Source: Anastatus disparis (taxonomy: Eukaryota > Arthropoda > Insecta > Hymenoptera > Eupelmidae). From it: DNA of 64,000 nt. A program made the position numbers and the translations under genes. Numbering within the stretch: the stretch's first letter is position 1; every line of letters begins with the position of its first letter. Under the pieces are notes generated by a model. That model was given only the letters and a program-made list of their open reading frames with translations, was not told the DNA's origin and made no database searches. The stretch covers positions 694,501 to 758,500 of the forward strand of contig JAFFSR010000374.1 in assembly GCA_017163975.1 (NCBI GenBank). Direction: 5' to 3'. Below, piece by piece: positions 30,278 through 42,117 of the stretch.

Positions 30278-32291
30278 ATGCTGTTAATTTTATTCATATT
30301 ATTATCTATTGTTAGAAAAAATGTGGCAATTATTGGATTTAATTGTGAATCTACAGACCAAATCATCACTACATATTCTCTACTAGACACAGGAGAATGT
30401 GACTTTCAACAGGAAAATATTACTATAACTAATTCTACAATAGAACTATTACAAGTTGCAGAATTTAAAAACATTAAAGTTATACAATGCAAAGTAGAAA
30501 TTGAAAGAACGGTTTTCCATTGCGGGATGTTCAGTCATTTAGGATCAACTGCTCACGCTTTACAAGAATACTTATATGAAATTAGCCATGAAAAATGTAA
30601 ATTTATTCACGATACAGGAATCTTCAAATATGATAATATACATATTGTAGCAGACCTGAAAATAAATTCAACAAAAGCAGTTGGAATAGATCTTGCAGGC
30701 TCAGTAAAGGATAAAACTTGCACAGGAGCTTCGTACACGGACAATTTTGGATCTTGGGACAACGTTTTAGTACAGGGTCTTATAAGAATAACTTTATTAG
30801 AAGAATACGCTCAAGTAAGTCTAAAAAATGATAAATTAAGATTAAATTCAGGGACTGTATGTAAATTTTCGGATCAACATTGCATTGATTCGCAAGCAGG
30901 GTATACTTTTTGGGAAAATTTACCTACAGAAGAAGGTTTTAAAACAGAATATGAGATTTTATACAGAGGCCCTGCAACTATAATAAATTCACCTAATCAA
31001 AATCCCATATATACTGTAAACACAGAAACAATAACATTTTCTTTGTCCGCGTTAAATAATGTAAAAATTTGCGATAGAATATTAACAAAAACGGAAAATC
31101 CGAAGCTATGTATTTTAGATATATCTTATAATAAAATATTATTTGACGATAATACGATAAAAAAAGATGTAGCAAATTTAGATTTATTTACATATATAAA
31201 CTCAAAATTTGTATATATTGAAAAACATTGTAGGGCTGATCTTACAGATTTATATTTTAATATTTTAAAAGAAAGATGCGAGATAGAAAAAAAGGTAATT
31301 CGCGAATCCTTATCCCTTGCATCCATAGCTCCCGATGAATTCGCTTATAACATTATGCAAAAACCAGGCTATATAGCTAAACTTGCCGGCGAAGTAGTAC
31401 ATGTTATTAAATGTACACCAATAGAGACACAGTTACTGCATACAAACAAATGTTATATTCAATTGCCAGTATTAACAAAAAATCAAACATGGTTTTTGAC
31501 ACCAAAAACATATATTATTAAAATCAGGATCGGAAATAAACTGTAATTCAATAATTCCTCAATATTATAAAATTGGAGAAAATTGGATAAATCTTCTACT
31601 AAAACCGCGAACAACAAAAAATATAGTAAAAGTCTTAAAACCAAACACTCAAAAGTCGTGGATACCAGAAAAAATATCTTCTTTAGCAACAAGCGGAATT
31701 TATTCTCAAGAGGATTTACAAGAATTACAGCAACACATCATGTTTCCTTTTGAAAAAGCAGCGCTACTTAATGCCATAGCAAGAGGTATACAGGGAGAAC
31801 AAAACACACAAGTAGACTTATTAAATAATCTACTTACAGAAAATACATTGTCGCATATTGCAGAAAATACCTGGAATAAATTCATAAATAAATTGACAAC
31901 TTTTGGATCTATAAGCTCAGCCATAATAATGATATTAATTATTATCCAAATAATTAAATTGACTATAGACACAATAATAAGAGGCTATACCCTTCATACT
32001 ATTTATGGCTAGTCTATACATTTGTTAGGAGCAATTTTTAGCTCTCTAACACATTTAATGATTACATTAAATACCAACCAAGTTATAAGAAAAACAAATT
32101 ACGAAGAGATCCAACTAAAAGAAATAAAAATAGAAAAACCTTCTATATCACAACCAACACTATTAAGAGAAACAACACAATCATGCATAGCGAAACCTAC
32201 ACCTCCACCTTTACCCTTAAAAGCACCATACACCAAACCACCAATGTCTATACCTCCTCCCAAACCTATTCAAGAAGAGCCTAGAGAATAA
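30278..32291 (+). pseudogene. env: Env-like glycoprotein of Gypsy element, chuvirus-type
   Basis: The first open frame of 422 codons (30278-31546) begins with a hydrophobic signal-like segment (MLLILFILLSIV). It has a Cys-rich ectodomain with several N-glycosylation sites (NITI, NSTI, NSTK, NQTW). The spacing of features such as GECDF, VFHCGMFSH and GSWDNVLVQG resembles the glycoproteins that chuviruses (Jingchuvirales) share with some arthropod LTR retrotransposons, not the usual errantivirus F-like env. A frameshift near 31545 moves to another frame with LLKPRTTKNIV and a transmembrane helix (SAIIMILIIIQIIKLTI, about 31918-31970). A TAG at 32010 then interrupts before a Pro-rich tail (PTPPPLPLKAP) ending at 32291. 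Two lesions only, so it is better preserved than pol. Origin and family are inferred from pattern, not from a search. Confidence 0.7.
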
Positions 32292-33449
32292 CCACTCTTC
32301 TGCTCTCGCACAGATTAATTAAATAATTATTATTATTTCAAATTTTTATTACTATTATTTTTTTTTCTCTAAAATGATTTTCAAATTGAGAAACGATTTA
32401 AGCTATGCAAATTATAATTATATTGTTACATCTAAGGTATTCAGTTAGAACTTAAGTCTATTACATTTCAGATTGCATAGCTACCTATACAATCATCTTG
32501 AGTCGGGAGGGAAGTGAATGAATATTCACTTATATATTCATATTATATTTGAATAATTTTATACTATTTAAATAATTACTTTTACAAAACAATTTGTGTT
32601 AAATTTTTATCTCATAAGCTATAATAAAAAAAACAGTGTATTAAGTAAAAATATAAGAATAAGAATTTAGAAAATTTCGGTTAGATTATAATATTAGATT
32701 ATAAAATTTATAACAAAAACTTGACTGTATTAAATAATTGACAGTTCAGCGTTTTATTTTCATAATAAGTTTCTACATTGTTAAATCGCGTGCGATTCAA
32801 CTTTGGCGCGGAGAGAGAGGTGAATGACACCAAGCGAACATGTCATTCACCTATACAATATATTAACATTGTTTAATACTCCAAATTTAGGTAAAATTGA
32901 TTTCTTTTATTTTTAACTATCAAAGATCTATTTGGTTTAAAAAAAAAAAAAAAAAAACAAATGAAAATGTAAATTAGACATTCTAAATAATATTGTTTTA
33001 AATGAAACATACTAATAATTTCAAAGGAATTGACTTATTTAAAACTAATAAAACTTATATAAGAAAAAGTATTTATAAGGAAAAAGGATACTCTAATTTT
33101 AAGCAAAATTTATTTTAAATTAATTTATATCAAAATAAATAAATTAAATAAATAAATAAAAATAAATAAATTAAGTATTAAAATTTTTTTTCTACTTTTT
33201 TAAATTAAAATAGTTTCTTTTAGAATTTAAGTATTATATATAATTAATATTAAAAATGAAAAGGAGCAGTTGGAAAATAAAAAGGAAAACAAAAGATGAT
33301 GATAAAAATAGATATATTATAACATTATATTGTACAATAACATCATTATTATTTTTTTTTTATATAACAAAAGATATACAGAAAAAAGAAAAAAGCAAAA
33401 AGAGGAAAACTAATCCCATTGTTCTCCATAATTAACAAATAAAAAATTT
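32292..33449. other. Gypsy 3' non-coding region
   Basis: AT-rich, no gene. A block at 32470-32530 (TCGGGAGGGAAGTGAATGAA) is shared with 28365-28390 in the first internal region, confirming homology of the two 3' parts. A poly(A) run lies at 32938-32957. Confidence 0.55.
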
Positions 33450-33776
33450 TTAGATATATATATATTCCAACTCAGTCCCATGACTCTTTGGAGGGATTTT
33501 GAGGCTGACAATCGATCGGGACCAATTCAGGTGTTCTTCCCACTGGTAAATCATCTGATGCAAGTTTACCGGTGGACACCAAATCTTCACCGAGAAGTTG
33601 TCTTGTATCACCCTCATCAACATACGTTTTCCGTGGACAATGGCAATCCGTTTTTCCCAACGGAAGAGGTAGCATAAATTCCAGCCTTCAAAATCACGTT
33701 CTCCGTCCAACCACCATGCATCGTTATGACGCCGATCCTTTGAGCGAAACAGACGTTTTAACTGCCAATTGCCAAA
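33450..33776 (-). CDS. Possible antisense spliced exon in Gypsy 3' region
   Basis: On minus, a 327-nt (109-codon) stretch is fully open from a strong acceptor (CTTTACTTTTATGTTTAG, AG at 33778-33777) to TAA at 33450. The encoded sequence is Trp-rich and charged (DAWWLDGERDFEGWNLCYLF, KRIAIVHGKRMLM, EEHLNWSRSIVSLK). Its base composition is clearly less AT-rich than the flanks. It lies antisense to the Gypsy element, 1.2 kb after env, and has no counterpart in the first internal region. I do not recognise the protein. It may be a captured host exon, an accessory element gene or chance; another minus frame and a plus frame are also partly open here, which lowers confidence. Confidence 0.35.
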   Translation of the reverse strand, partial: FGNWQLKRLFRSKDRRHNDAWWLDGERDFEGWNLCYLFRWEKRIAIVHGKRMLMRVIQDNFSVKIWCPPVNLHQMIYQWEEHLNWSRSIVSLKIPPKSHGTELEYIYI

Positions 33777-34478
33777 CTAAACATAAAAGTAAAGGATAGA
33801 TATAAATAACAAGAATTCAATAATAAATATAAATACTAATATTTCATAAGTTAGTTTAAAAAAAAAAAAAAAAAATCCATAAAAATAAGAATATAATATT
33901 GAACTCGAAATATTAAGATAATAATAGAGATACTTACACAAACTCGGATATACTGCTTCCTTGGATACATGACGATGATTGTTGAAAAATAAATAAAAAC
34001 AAGCTCTTAAATACCCGAAAAGAACAACGAAAACTAATGGTAAAAAGAAAAAAATTTTTTTTTAGACATGTCAGCAGCATACATTTTTCTCTTCGTTGAC
34101 TTTGCTGAATTGTTATTACAATGTCATTAACCCATGTTTTACAAATTAACAACACGAATAATTGTATAAAACTTTAATCCATGCTAATTGTAAATAGATT
34201 TTTAAGATTTATTAATCAGTAACTGTTTTCAGGTTTTTTTTTGTTGCTTTTGTTTCAATAAGCAACATCTTTGAGCTCCAAGGTGTTACGTCATAAAACG
34301 TACCTTTCTATTGGCCACTCATGAAAAAAATAATAATCATAATAAATACATATACAGTTCCTGATTAATTTAATTTTTTTTATATTTTAATCATAATATT
34401 GTAAATGTTCAATAAGTGACCTATCTTTTATTTTTCGATTGCCTATCCTTCTGATATGCAATCTCCTGAGCACCGAGG
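33777..34478. other. Gypsy 3' non-coding region before LTR 3
   Basis: No gene. At 34257-34310 the sequence repeats the beginning of an LTR-like motif (AGGTGTTACGTCATAAAACG) about 195 bp before LTR 3. The same arrangement precedes LTR 2 (28914-28955). Confidence 0.5.
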
Positions 34479-35804
34479 TGTTACGTCATAAACGTATCGT
34501 TTTTTATTAACATTGGTAAATCAAATTCCTCAGTTATTGAACAGTCGCATTATTTCATTGTTAAGCGAAATTAAGTAGATCATAAGAAAAGAAGCGAAAC
34601 GTATGTTTCAAGATTTCAAAATGAATTTTACAAATCCTAAAAACATTACGAAACATATTATCAAAATCCAAGAAAATTTATAAATAAAAATTGATGTAAA
34701 AGACAATAACTCTCATAAACAAAATAAGTATAAAAACCAAATGAAACAAATGATATTCGGAATATTACCCCGGGTGTCTTATTGGTAATACGTTTACACT
34801 GCCCGTCAAGTTTATATTTCAAAGCAATTGCTATTACTAAATATACATATATCAATTATTAGAATATATACGCGCATAAAAATCAATTATATTAAAATGT
34901 GTTAAAAGATATCAATAAACCTCGAGGATCTATTTACATATTGTGCCTATTCATTTGTCTGCCCATACCTAGCACCAATCTACTGAGAAATACTACAAGG
35001 TAAAAACATATAATTATTTAATAAACTCTTTATTTTCAAGAATCAAGTTTATCCTTTAAGAGGAGGTAGGAACCATTTGCCGCTTGGCGGCGCTGCGGTC
35101 AGGTGAGAGAAAAATATAAAATATTTTTTATTCAGCGATTTATAATTTATCGAGACAATAATATACTTCTAACGTTGTCAAAGGCACTAGCCATATATAT
35201 GTAGAATAATTATTGATGATAATCTGGTTTGAAAAGTCTAAGCTATTGTTATAAAACGAAAAATGCAGTGCGAAGTAGAGCCGGCGTGAGCATGTGTATA
35301 CTTCGTTCTTTACTATTACTTTCTCTGTCGCACTTAGGAAACATACCCATATGTTTACATCGGTTCTACCACGCGCCGCATTTTTCGTTTTATGGTAATA
35401 TTTTAGACTTTTCAAACAATATTAGCATCAATAATAATTCTACATATATATGGCTAGTGCCTTTGACAACGTTAGAAGTATATTCTTGTCTCGATACATT
35501 ATAAATCGATGAATAAAAAATATTTTCTATATTTCTCTCATCTGACCGCAGCGCCACCCTGTATAGAGCGGCGAATGGTTACGACCCCCTCTTAATAATA
35601 TTCAATCGTAAAAGCGATTTCGTTCAATTAAATATTGGTGGAGTCTTTCCACCACTAGAGTCATACATCTTTATCATTATACATTTTATAAATAAATTCA
35701 ATATTTTTAACGTACATAATTTATATATATTTAATGCAATTAATTAATATAATTAAATAACATATCCACTTTTATTTAGTCCTGGCGCAAGCCAGGACTT
35801 AACA
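34479..35804 (+). repeat. Gypsy LTR 3 (3' LTR), with MITE inside
   Basis: The LTR begins TGTTACGTCATAAACG and ends CCAGGACTTAACA at 35804. Removing the 532-bp MITE and one TTAA leaves 790 bp, the same as LTR 1. Few differences from LTR 1 are visible. TTAA follows directly (35805-35808), pairing with TTAA before LTR 1. Confidence 0.92.
35060..35591. mobile_element. TTAA foldback MITE inside LTR 3
   Basis: A 532-bp element is flanked by TTAA (35056-35059 and 35592-35595). The ends read GAGGAGGTAGGAACCATTTG and, in reverse complement, GAGGGGGTCGTAACCATTCG. The inverted similarity continues almost to the centre, so the whole element can fold. It is non-coding; the similar open frames on the two strands are mirror images of the same arm. 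TTAA suggests a piggyBac-like mover. Confidence 0.92.
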
Positions 35805-36842
35805 TTAAGATACAGAATTAAAAATATTTAGAGCATCATTTAATTGTTCACGTTTAAAGAATTAATTTTAAAAAAATCTTTGAAATAAATTGAAAATTCT
35901 TCATCTTAATTATTAAAGGAGTGTTAATAGTCCAATCAATAGAGCAAAAAAAGGCTATTTCAGACATTAATTAGGGGCTTAATGGAACCTATATAAAGTT
36001 GTTAAGGGCGATAAAAAACATACCCTATACAAAATGTAACAAAAAAAAACGGTAGAAAATGCTCCAGGAGGCTGCAAAGTTGGCCGAAACAGCTTTTTTA
36101 ATTCTCTGAAGCAACCTATGCAATCAAGCAAAAAAAGTAACAAATAAAAGTATTAGAAAATAAAAAAACTTACAATTTGAGTACTGCCGCGATTATTTTT
36201 ATCAATTAGTTATTGCAAAAAAGCCAAAAAACCATAAAAACTGGCCATTTCTTGGATATCAATTATTTATTATTATAACTCTCAAAAGGAAGCCTTCATA
36301 AATACGAACAGTAAGAGAGTTTGTAACAGCAAATTTGGTTAATTTGTTGCTTAGATATTCCCTATTGTTTATCCTAACACGCATAATGTTTATTGCTATA
36401 ATTTTTTTTTGGCTGAACATATTCAGTTGCATAAGGACTTAAACTCTTCATGAAGGTTCAAACTTGCATATTTCGTTAAGAGCAAATGAGGAAATTGAAT
36501 CGCAATATTTCTTATAACGCTTTAAAAAAGGGGGTGTTTTTTATTATAAATAAATGAAGCTGGGGCTTTATTTATAACTTTTACGAATTTGCTATTAGAA
36601 TATTCTTATAGCTGTTTCGAAACGAAGAAAAAAAAAACTTTGTGAGGCCAATAGGAGCTGAGATAAGATTTTTTTTTCTAAATCACAGCCTTTTTGTTTA
36701 TAACAATTGAGAAACGAATCAAGCGTCATTTTTTTGTTAAAGACTAATATTTTAAAAATCTATGATTAGATTTTTAAAAATGCGACTCTCTAATATTAAA
36801 ACTAAAATAATAATAACATATAATAATAACATAAAAGCCAAG

Positions 36843-38188
36843 ATGGCGGACGGGGAGTTGCCTCTTGAGGCAATTCCTCCCGATATTGCTTATAAATGTC
36901 ATCCCAATAAGCTGTGTGAATAAGAGTGTACTAAAAATGAGACAGATATTAAAAAAATAAACAAGAAATACAAAATATTACAGAACGATCATGCTAAATT
37001 ACAAACAAAATACGAAGCGCTTTTAGCAGAAAAAAGAAAGAATGATGAAGTAGACGAAGAAGGAGATAATATAAGAGATAAAAACTACGAGGAACTATTA
37101 GAACCTGTTAAAACTGAAAATAAATTACTTTGGGATCTAAACTATGAACTTAAGGACAAAAATGCTCTTTTGAAAGAACTACTGGAAAAAGAAAAAGCCA
37201 TACCGAAAACAAACCTCAAGACTTTTGCTGAGGTGGCAGCAACGAAACAAATAATTGAACGTCCTAAAACAATACCGAAAATTGTAATAAAAAAAAAGAA
37301 TAAAGATGATAAAATAAATTTTAAAGACAGTGTCATAAAATATTTAGTAAAAGAAAAATCTATACAAATAAAAAATATAAATTATAAAAATGATGACGTA
37401 ATAGTTAATTGCATGAATATGGATATTTTGAAGACGGCAGAAAAATACTTAACAGCAAAACTGCCTAATTGCAAAGTAGACAAAGAACAATTAAAAAATC
37501 CAACTATCTTGATAGTTGGAATAGAAAACATCTATAAAATGGATAAAAAAACATTAGAAGTCGATATAAATACTAGAAATTTCAACAACTTAAATACTAA
37601 AGGTAAAATTTTGCATGAAGAATATTTAAAAAAAATAAAACGACAACAGTTATAATGGAAGTATCTGCTGAAATTCATAAATACATTAAAGAAAATAAAG
37701 AAAAAGTTTTCGTCGGGCATCAGAATTGTAAAGTTTATGATGTCCTTAATGCTAGACCATGCTATAATTGTGCAAGATATGGGCATAGTGGAGCAAAATG
37801 CAGAAATGACCCGGTTTGTTTAAAGTGCGCTGGCTCACATACAACAAAGAATTGTGAAGACAGTAAGCCTATATGCTGTGCTAATTGCAAGTTTAGTAAT
37901 GATAAATATGGTAAGAAATATAATACAGATCACGTTGCAGTAGACGGCGAAAAGTGTGAAATATTAACCGCTAAATTAAATTTGCTGATAAATACAACTG
38001 ACTATGGAGTTAAGCCTCACGTGCCAAGATTCTTTGGTAAAGTGGACAATTTCGATAACAACAGCCGTACGTACAGTGCATTGAATAGATTAAGGCAGGA
38101 GAGGATAAGTGGTAGCATGGATCCTGTTTTATCCACTACCACTACCAGAACGCGCAATGGAAGCACTATATCTGATGTTGGACAATAA
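36843..38188 (+). pseudogene. LINE ORF1, gag-like with zinc knuckles
   Basis: ORF1 starts at ATG 36843 (MADGELPLEAIPPD), six nt into the element. A TAA interrupts codon 28 (near 36924). The frame continues through a Lys/Glu-rich coiled coil (to about 37200) and an RRM-like middle, to a run of A near 37628. There the frame changes and continues from 37655 to 38188. The C-terminal part has three zinc-knuckle-like motifs: CYNCARYGHSGAKC, CLKCAGSHTTKNC and CCANCKFSNDKYG with later His and Cys. ORF1 proteins of this kind bind LINE RNA. ORF2 overlaps the end by about 30 nt. Confidence 0.8.
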
Positions 38189-41024
38189 TCAAAATTTAAC
38201 TATTAATGAAACATGTATTCCTGATATACAGTCTCTCAATGACATTCTACAATACAATTATAACTTGATTCTAAATATAAATATAAGAAGCCTAAATGCA
38301 AATCTTCAAAATTTAGAATGTTTTATTGGGAGACTTTCTGTGAAGCCATGTGTAATGGTATGTACAGAGACGTGGGTTCTTGAATGTCCTCAAATGCTAA
38401 AATTGCCTGGATATAAATTGTATTATAATGATAGTAAACTTAACAAATCTGATGGAGTTGTAATCTATATTAGAGAAGAATTGAACGAAACTACTGAAAC
38501 CCTGACTATTGGTGAATTGAAGATAATAAACACTACTTTAAGGATAAATAACGAAAATGTTGTATTGTCAGCGGTTTATAGATCTCATAAAATGCATAAG
38601 ACTGAATTCATTCTAAATTTGAAAAAATTTTTAAATTCTTATAATTTTGGCAAAAATCACTTGGTTTTAGGTGATTTTAACATAGATATAAATCAAAATG
38701 ATTCTTTAAGTCAAGAATTTTTAGAAAACTTTTTAGAAAAATCATATTTGCCAAGTTTTGGAGGTATTACTAGACCAGCACCAAATTTACCAACACAAGG
38801 AACATGTATTGATAACATTTTTGCTAAAATAAGTGGTTTAAGTCTTAATTCATATAAAGTGACAAGTAGTTTTACTGATCATTTTCCATTGTTCGTGTCT
38901 TTCCAAGATAAATTGGAAAAAACTCAAGATTATGTTAGTAATAAAATAGTTAACTATAATAGACTGATAATATGTGCTGCTAACCAAAATTGGATGAATC
39001 TTGTTCAGGCGAGTGATCCTAATGAGGATATACTAAAAATTATATATGTGATAAAGAATTGTATTGAAGAGGCATCAGAATTAATCAAGATAAACTACGA
39101 CAATGGGAAATTAAAGCCAAGGAAAACTTGGATTACTAAAGCCATCATGGTATCATGTAAAAAAAAAGAGAAACTCTATAAGACCTGGAAAAATGATCCT
39201 AATAATATTATACTAAAAAATAATTACTTGAGATACAATAAAATTTTAAATCGAACAATTAAAAATGCCAAATTAAAATATGAACAAAATAATTTTACGA
39301 AAAATAAAAGTAATCCTAGAATTCTATGGAAATTAATTAATGAGAAATTGGGTAAAAATGTTTTAAAAAATTCAAAAATTGATTATATAGTTGATGAAGA
39401 TAAAAACAAAATTATTGCACCAATTGAAATTGCTAATAGGATGAATGAACATTTCTGTGGTATAGGGGCTAAACTTGGCTCCAATATTGTTATACCAAAT
39501 GAACCATACCCAAATAAGGTACCGCATAACAATCAATCTATATTCCTAAGACCAACAAATGCACTGGAAATCATAAACATAATCATGGAAATGAAGGATA
39601 AAACAGGTGGTGTTGATGGAATAAATATGAAAGTTTTAAAAGCATTGTCAAATTATATAGCTGATCCATTGTCTGATGTATTTAACACGTGTATTGAAAG
39701 GTCTATGTGGCCTGATTTACTGAAACAGGCTGAAGTAATTCCAATATATAAATCAGGTGGTAAAAGTGAAGTCAATAATTATAGACCAATTTCATTAATC
39801 TCTAACATCGCCAAAATATTTGAAAAGATTATACATGGACGTATATGTGATTTTATTAAAAAACATAATATATTAGCAAAAAACCAATTTGGATTCAGAA
39901 GTAATTTAGGAACTAAGGACGCCTTGAACCATCTAACGAATTTAATTTATAATAACCTAGATAAAAGTATTCCAATAATAGTTGTATTTCTTGACCTAGC
40001 TAAGGCGTTTGATACAGTAGATCACAGTATACTGTTGGATAAGTTGTACAAGTATGGGATCAGAGGAAGTGCATTGGACCTACTAAGGAGTTACCTAACG
40101 AATCGTAGACAAACTGTTAAACTCAATAAGATAAATAGTGACCCGAGATCACTAAGTACTGGAGTTCCGCAAGGGACTATTCTGGGACCATTGCTATTCT
40201 TGTTGTACATGAATGATCTTCTTATAGATATGCCAATGGATAATTTGATTGCATATGCTGATGATACGGCTGTGATTTCAACGGATTGCACATGGAAACA
40301 GGCAGAAACTAAGATGAATAATTATTTGAGGCAAGTAGCTAAATGGCTGGACTATAATAAGCTCTCTCTAAATGTAAACAAGACAGTCTACATGTGTTTT
40401 GGAAATTACTGCGATAGTGTACCAGATGAAATTTGTATAAAAATTAATAACTGCAGCATAAACAGAGTAAATAAAAGTAAATATCTTGGATTGTTTCTGG
40501 ATTATAATATGAAATGGGACAGCCACATTAACTATATCATTAACAAAACAAAATACTTGACATATGTTTTTGCCAAGTTCTCTGGTTTTATGACTGGAGA
40601 AGTATTAATAACATTGTACTATGCACTTTTCCATAGTGTGGCAACATATGGCATCATCGCTTGGGGTGGTGCATATAAAAATTGTTTACAACTGCTGCAG
40701 GGTTTACAAAACAGATTATTGAAGATTATTAGTAAAAACAAATTTTTAATCAATAACAGACCTCCTAGTATTGAACAATCATATATTAGCGAGGCATTAA
40801 TTTATCATTATGAAAAATTGAATGTGATATTTAATACTAGATCAACCTGTACTAGAAACAAGAGTATCCCGTTACCAAAAATGAACAAAGCTATAAGTAA
40901 CAAGAATAGTTACATGGTTGCAATCAAGACTTTCAATGTACTACCAAAGGAACTCAAAGTGTTATCTATGAAGAAGGGATCAAGCAAGTATAAACTTAAG
41001 AACTGGGTGATAACTAATATGTAA
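38157..41024 (+). CDS. LINE ORF2: endonuclease and reverse transcriptase, intact
   Basis: An uninterrupted frame of 955 codons starts from ATG 38157 (971 if the upstream GTG is counted). The N-terminal apurinic-type endonuclease has VCTETWV (catalytic Glu), LVLGDFNIDI and SSFTDHFPLF (Asp-His pair). The reverse transcriptase follows with VFLDLAKAFDTVDH, GVPQGTILGPLLFLLYMNDL and the catalytic IAYADDTAVI. The C-terminus lacks a recognised zinc knuckle or RNase H. The style fits the Jockey/CR1 group in the broad sense. All catalytic boxes are present, in contrast to every other retroelement here, suggesting a young insertion; ORF1 is nonetheless damaged. Confidence 0.93.
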   Translation: MEALYLMLDNNQNLTINETCIPDIQSLNDILQYNYNLILNINIRSLNANLQNLECFIGRLSVKPCVMVCTETWVLECPQMLKLPGYKLYYNDSKLNKSDGVVIYIREELNETTETLTIGELKIINTTLRINNENVVLSAVYRSHKMHKTEFILNLKKFLNSYNFGKNHLVLGDFNIDINQNDSLSQEFLENFLEKSYLPSFGGITRPAPNLPTQGTCIDNIFAKISGLSLNSYKVTSSFTDHFPLFVSFQDKLEKTQDYVSNKIVNYNRLIICAANQNWMNLVQASDPNEDILKIIYVIKNCIEEASELIKINYDNGKLKPRKTWITKAIMVSCKKKEKLYKTWKNDPNNIILKNNYLRYNKILNRTIKNAKLKYEQNNFTKNKSNPRILWKLINEKLGKNVLKNSKIDYIVDEDKNKIIAPIEIANRMNEHFCGIGAKLGSNIVIPNEPYPNKVPHNNQSIFLRPTNALEIINIIMEMKDKTGGVDGINMKVLKALSNYIADPLSDVFNTCIERSMWPDLLKQAEVIPIYKSGGKSEVNNYRPISLISNIAKIFEKIIHGRICDFIKKHNILAKNQFGFRSNLGTKDALNHLTNLIYNNLDKSIPIIVVFLDLAKAFDTVDHSILLDKLYKYGIRGSALDLLRSYLTNRRQTVKLNKINSDPRSLSTGVPQGTILGPLLFLLYMNDLLIDMPMDNLIAYADDTAVISTDCTWKQAETKMNNYLRQVAKWLDYNKLSLNVNKTVYMCFGNYCDSVPDEICIKINNCSINRVNKSKYLGLFLDYNMKWDSHINYIINKTKYLTYVFAKFSGFMTGEVLITLYYALFHSVATYGIIAWGGAYKNCLQLLQGLQNRLLKIISKNKFLINNRPPSIEQSYISEALIYHYEKLNVIFNTRSTCTRNKSIPLPKMNKAISNKNSYMVAIKTFNVLPKELKVLSMKKGSSKYKLKNWVITNM

Positions 41025-42117
41025 AGAAAAGTGATTTATACATTGTTCTTATATCAGAGTATTGTAATATTATAATTTAATATTATAAATTAAGTTACGT
41101 ATAGTAAAAATTTATTACTGTTGCATTTCAATGTTATTTTATATTATAAAATTGTATTTTAGTTTGTAAGTTATTTGTATTTTCTACACCAGCCCTATGT
41201 ACAGGCAAACTTTGTTTTGCCTCTGTAGGATTTTGTACTGGTTTTCAATAAATAAATAAAGATAATAACGTCAAAGTCGGAGTCGTGGTGGGGATGCTTA
41301 TCTTTGCGCATGAGGAAAGTTACCGAAGGACCCCGTTCCAATAAAATTCGTAAAAATTAACCGCATTTACGTAAATAATGGACCGATTTTAATGTTTTTT
41401 TTTAATCTGGGGTACTTTGAAAAATCATTAATATTATTGCAAATAGTTTTTCAAAATATGGTGTATTTAAGTTAAAACAACTGTACCGAATACGGACACC
41501 TTAAACGCAAATGATTGTTGTGGCTCACTAAATCAATATTTTTAGACGTGTAATATCTCATTTTGAAGCTAAAAGAAAGAACTTTAAAATGAGATATCAT
41601 GAGTTTCATTGCGATTAATATTTACGAAATGCGCGCGGAATCACGTAAATGTTGTAAATAAACTTATTATTGCTCGTAATAATTGAATTTGGAACCTGGA
41701 GACAAGTTTAATTAATTTTTTTATTGTTTTCATATTTTAACTAATTATTATAATTAATTTTGAGTTTCAATAAATAAATAAATAATTATTAATAATTGCA
41801 AAAATTTCAATAGTAATAATAAAAATTGTTATCTCGTTTTTTTTTTACTTTTCTTTGTTTTTCGTGCAAAAAAATTTTTTCATCATTAAATATATTTTTA
41901 TTTATTTTCTAAAATTGAACTACTAAGATTTACATGTAAGAAATATTTCCTAAATATAATAGAAAAATTGATATAAATATTGTTTTTCAATTGAAACTAT
42001 TTTTATTTTTTATTTCATTATAAAATATTAATAAATATCGAAAAAATTATGATATGAAAGGATAAAATTTATGAAAGAAGGAAAAAAAAATGTTTATTTT
42101 TGTGTAAAATATATTTT

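Larger units (their letters stand above)
36837..41260 (+). mobile_element. Non-LTR retrotransposon (LINE), near full length
   Basis: The element begins GCCAAGATGGCGGACGG and ends CAATAAATAAATAAA, a short repeat tail instead of poly(A). ATAATAAC(A/G)T before (36823-36832) and after (41262-41271) is a probable target duplication. The empty site can be read in the right arm of foldback X near 43065-43095. Its 3' part has a hairpin (CAGGCAAACTTTGTTTTGCCT). It carries two ORFs. Confidence 0.88.

Noticed and set aside
33472..33799. Plus-strand and second minus-strand frames in the less AT-rich island
   Set aside because: Neither has both a splice acceptor and a continuous frame across the island, unlike the minus frame kept as a possible exon.
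35140..35504. Two 91-codon frames on opposite strands with similar sequence
   Set aside because: They are the two arms of the TTAA foldback read on either strand; no coding meaning.
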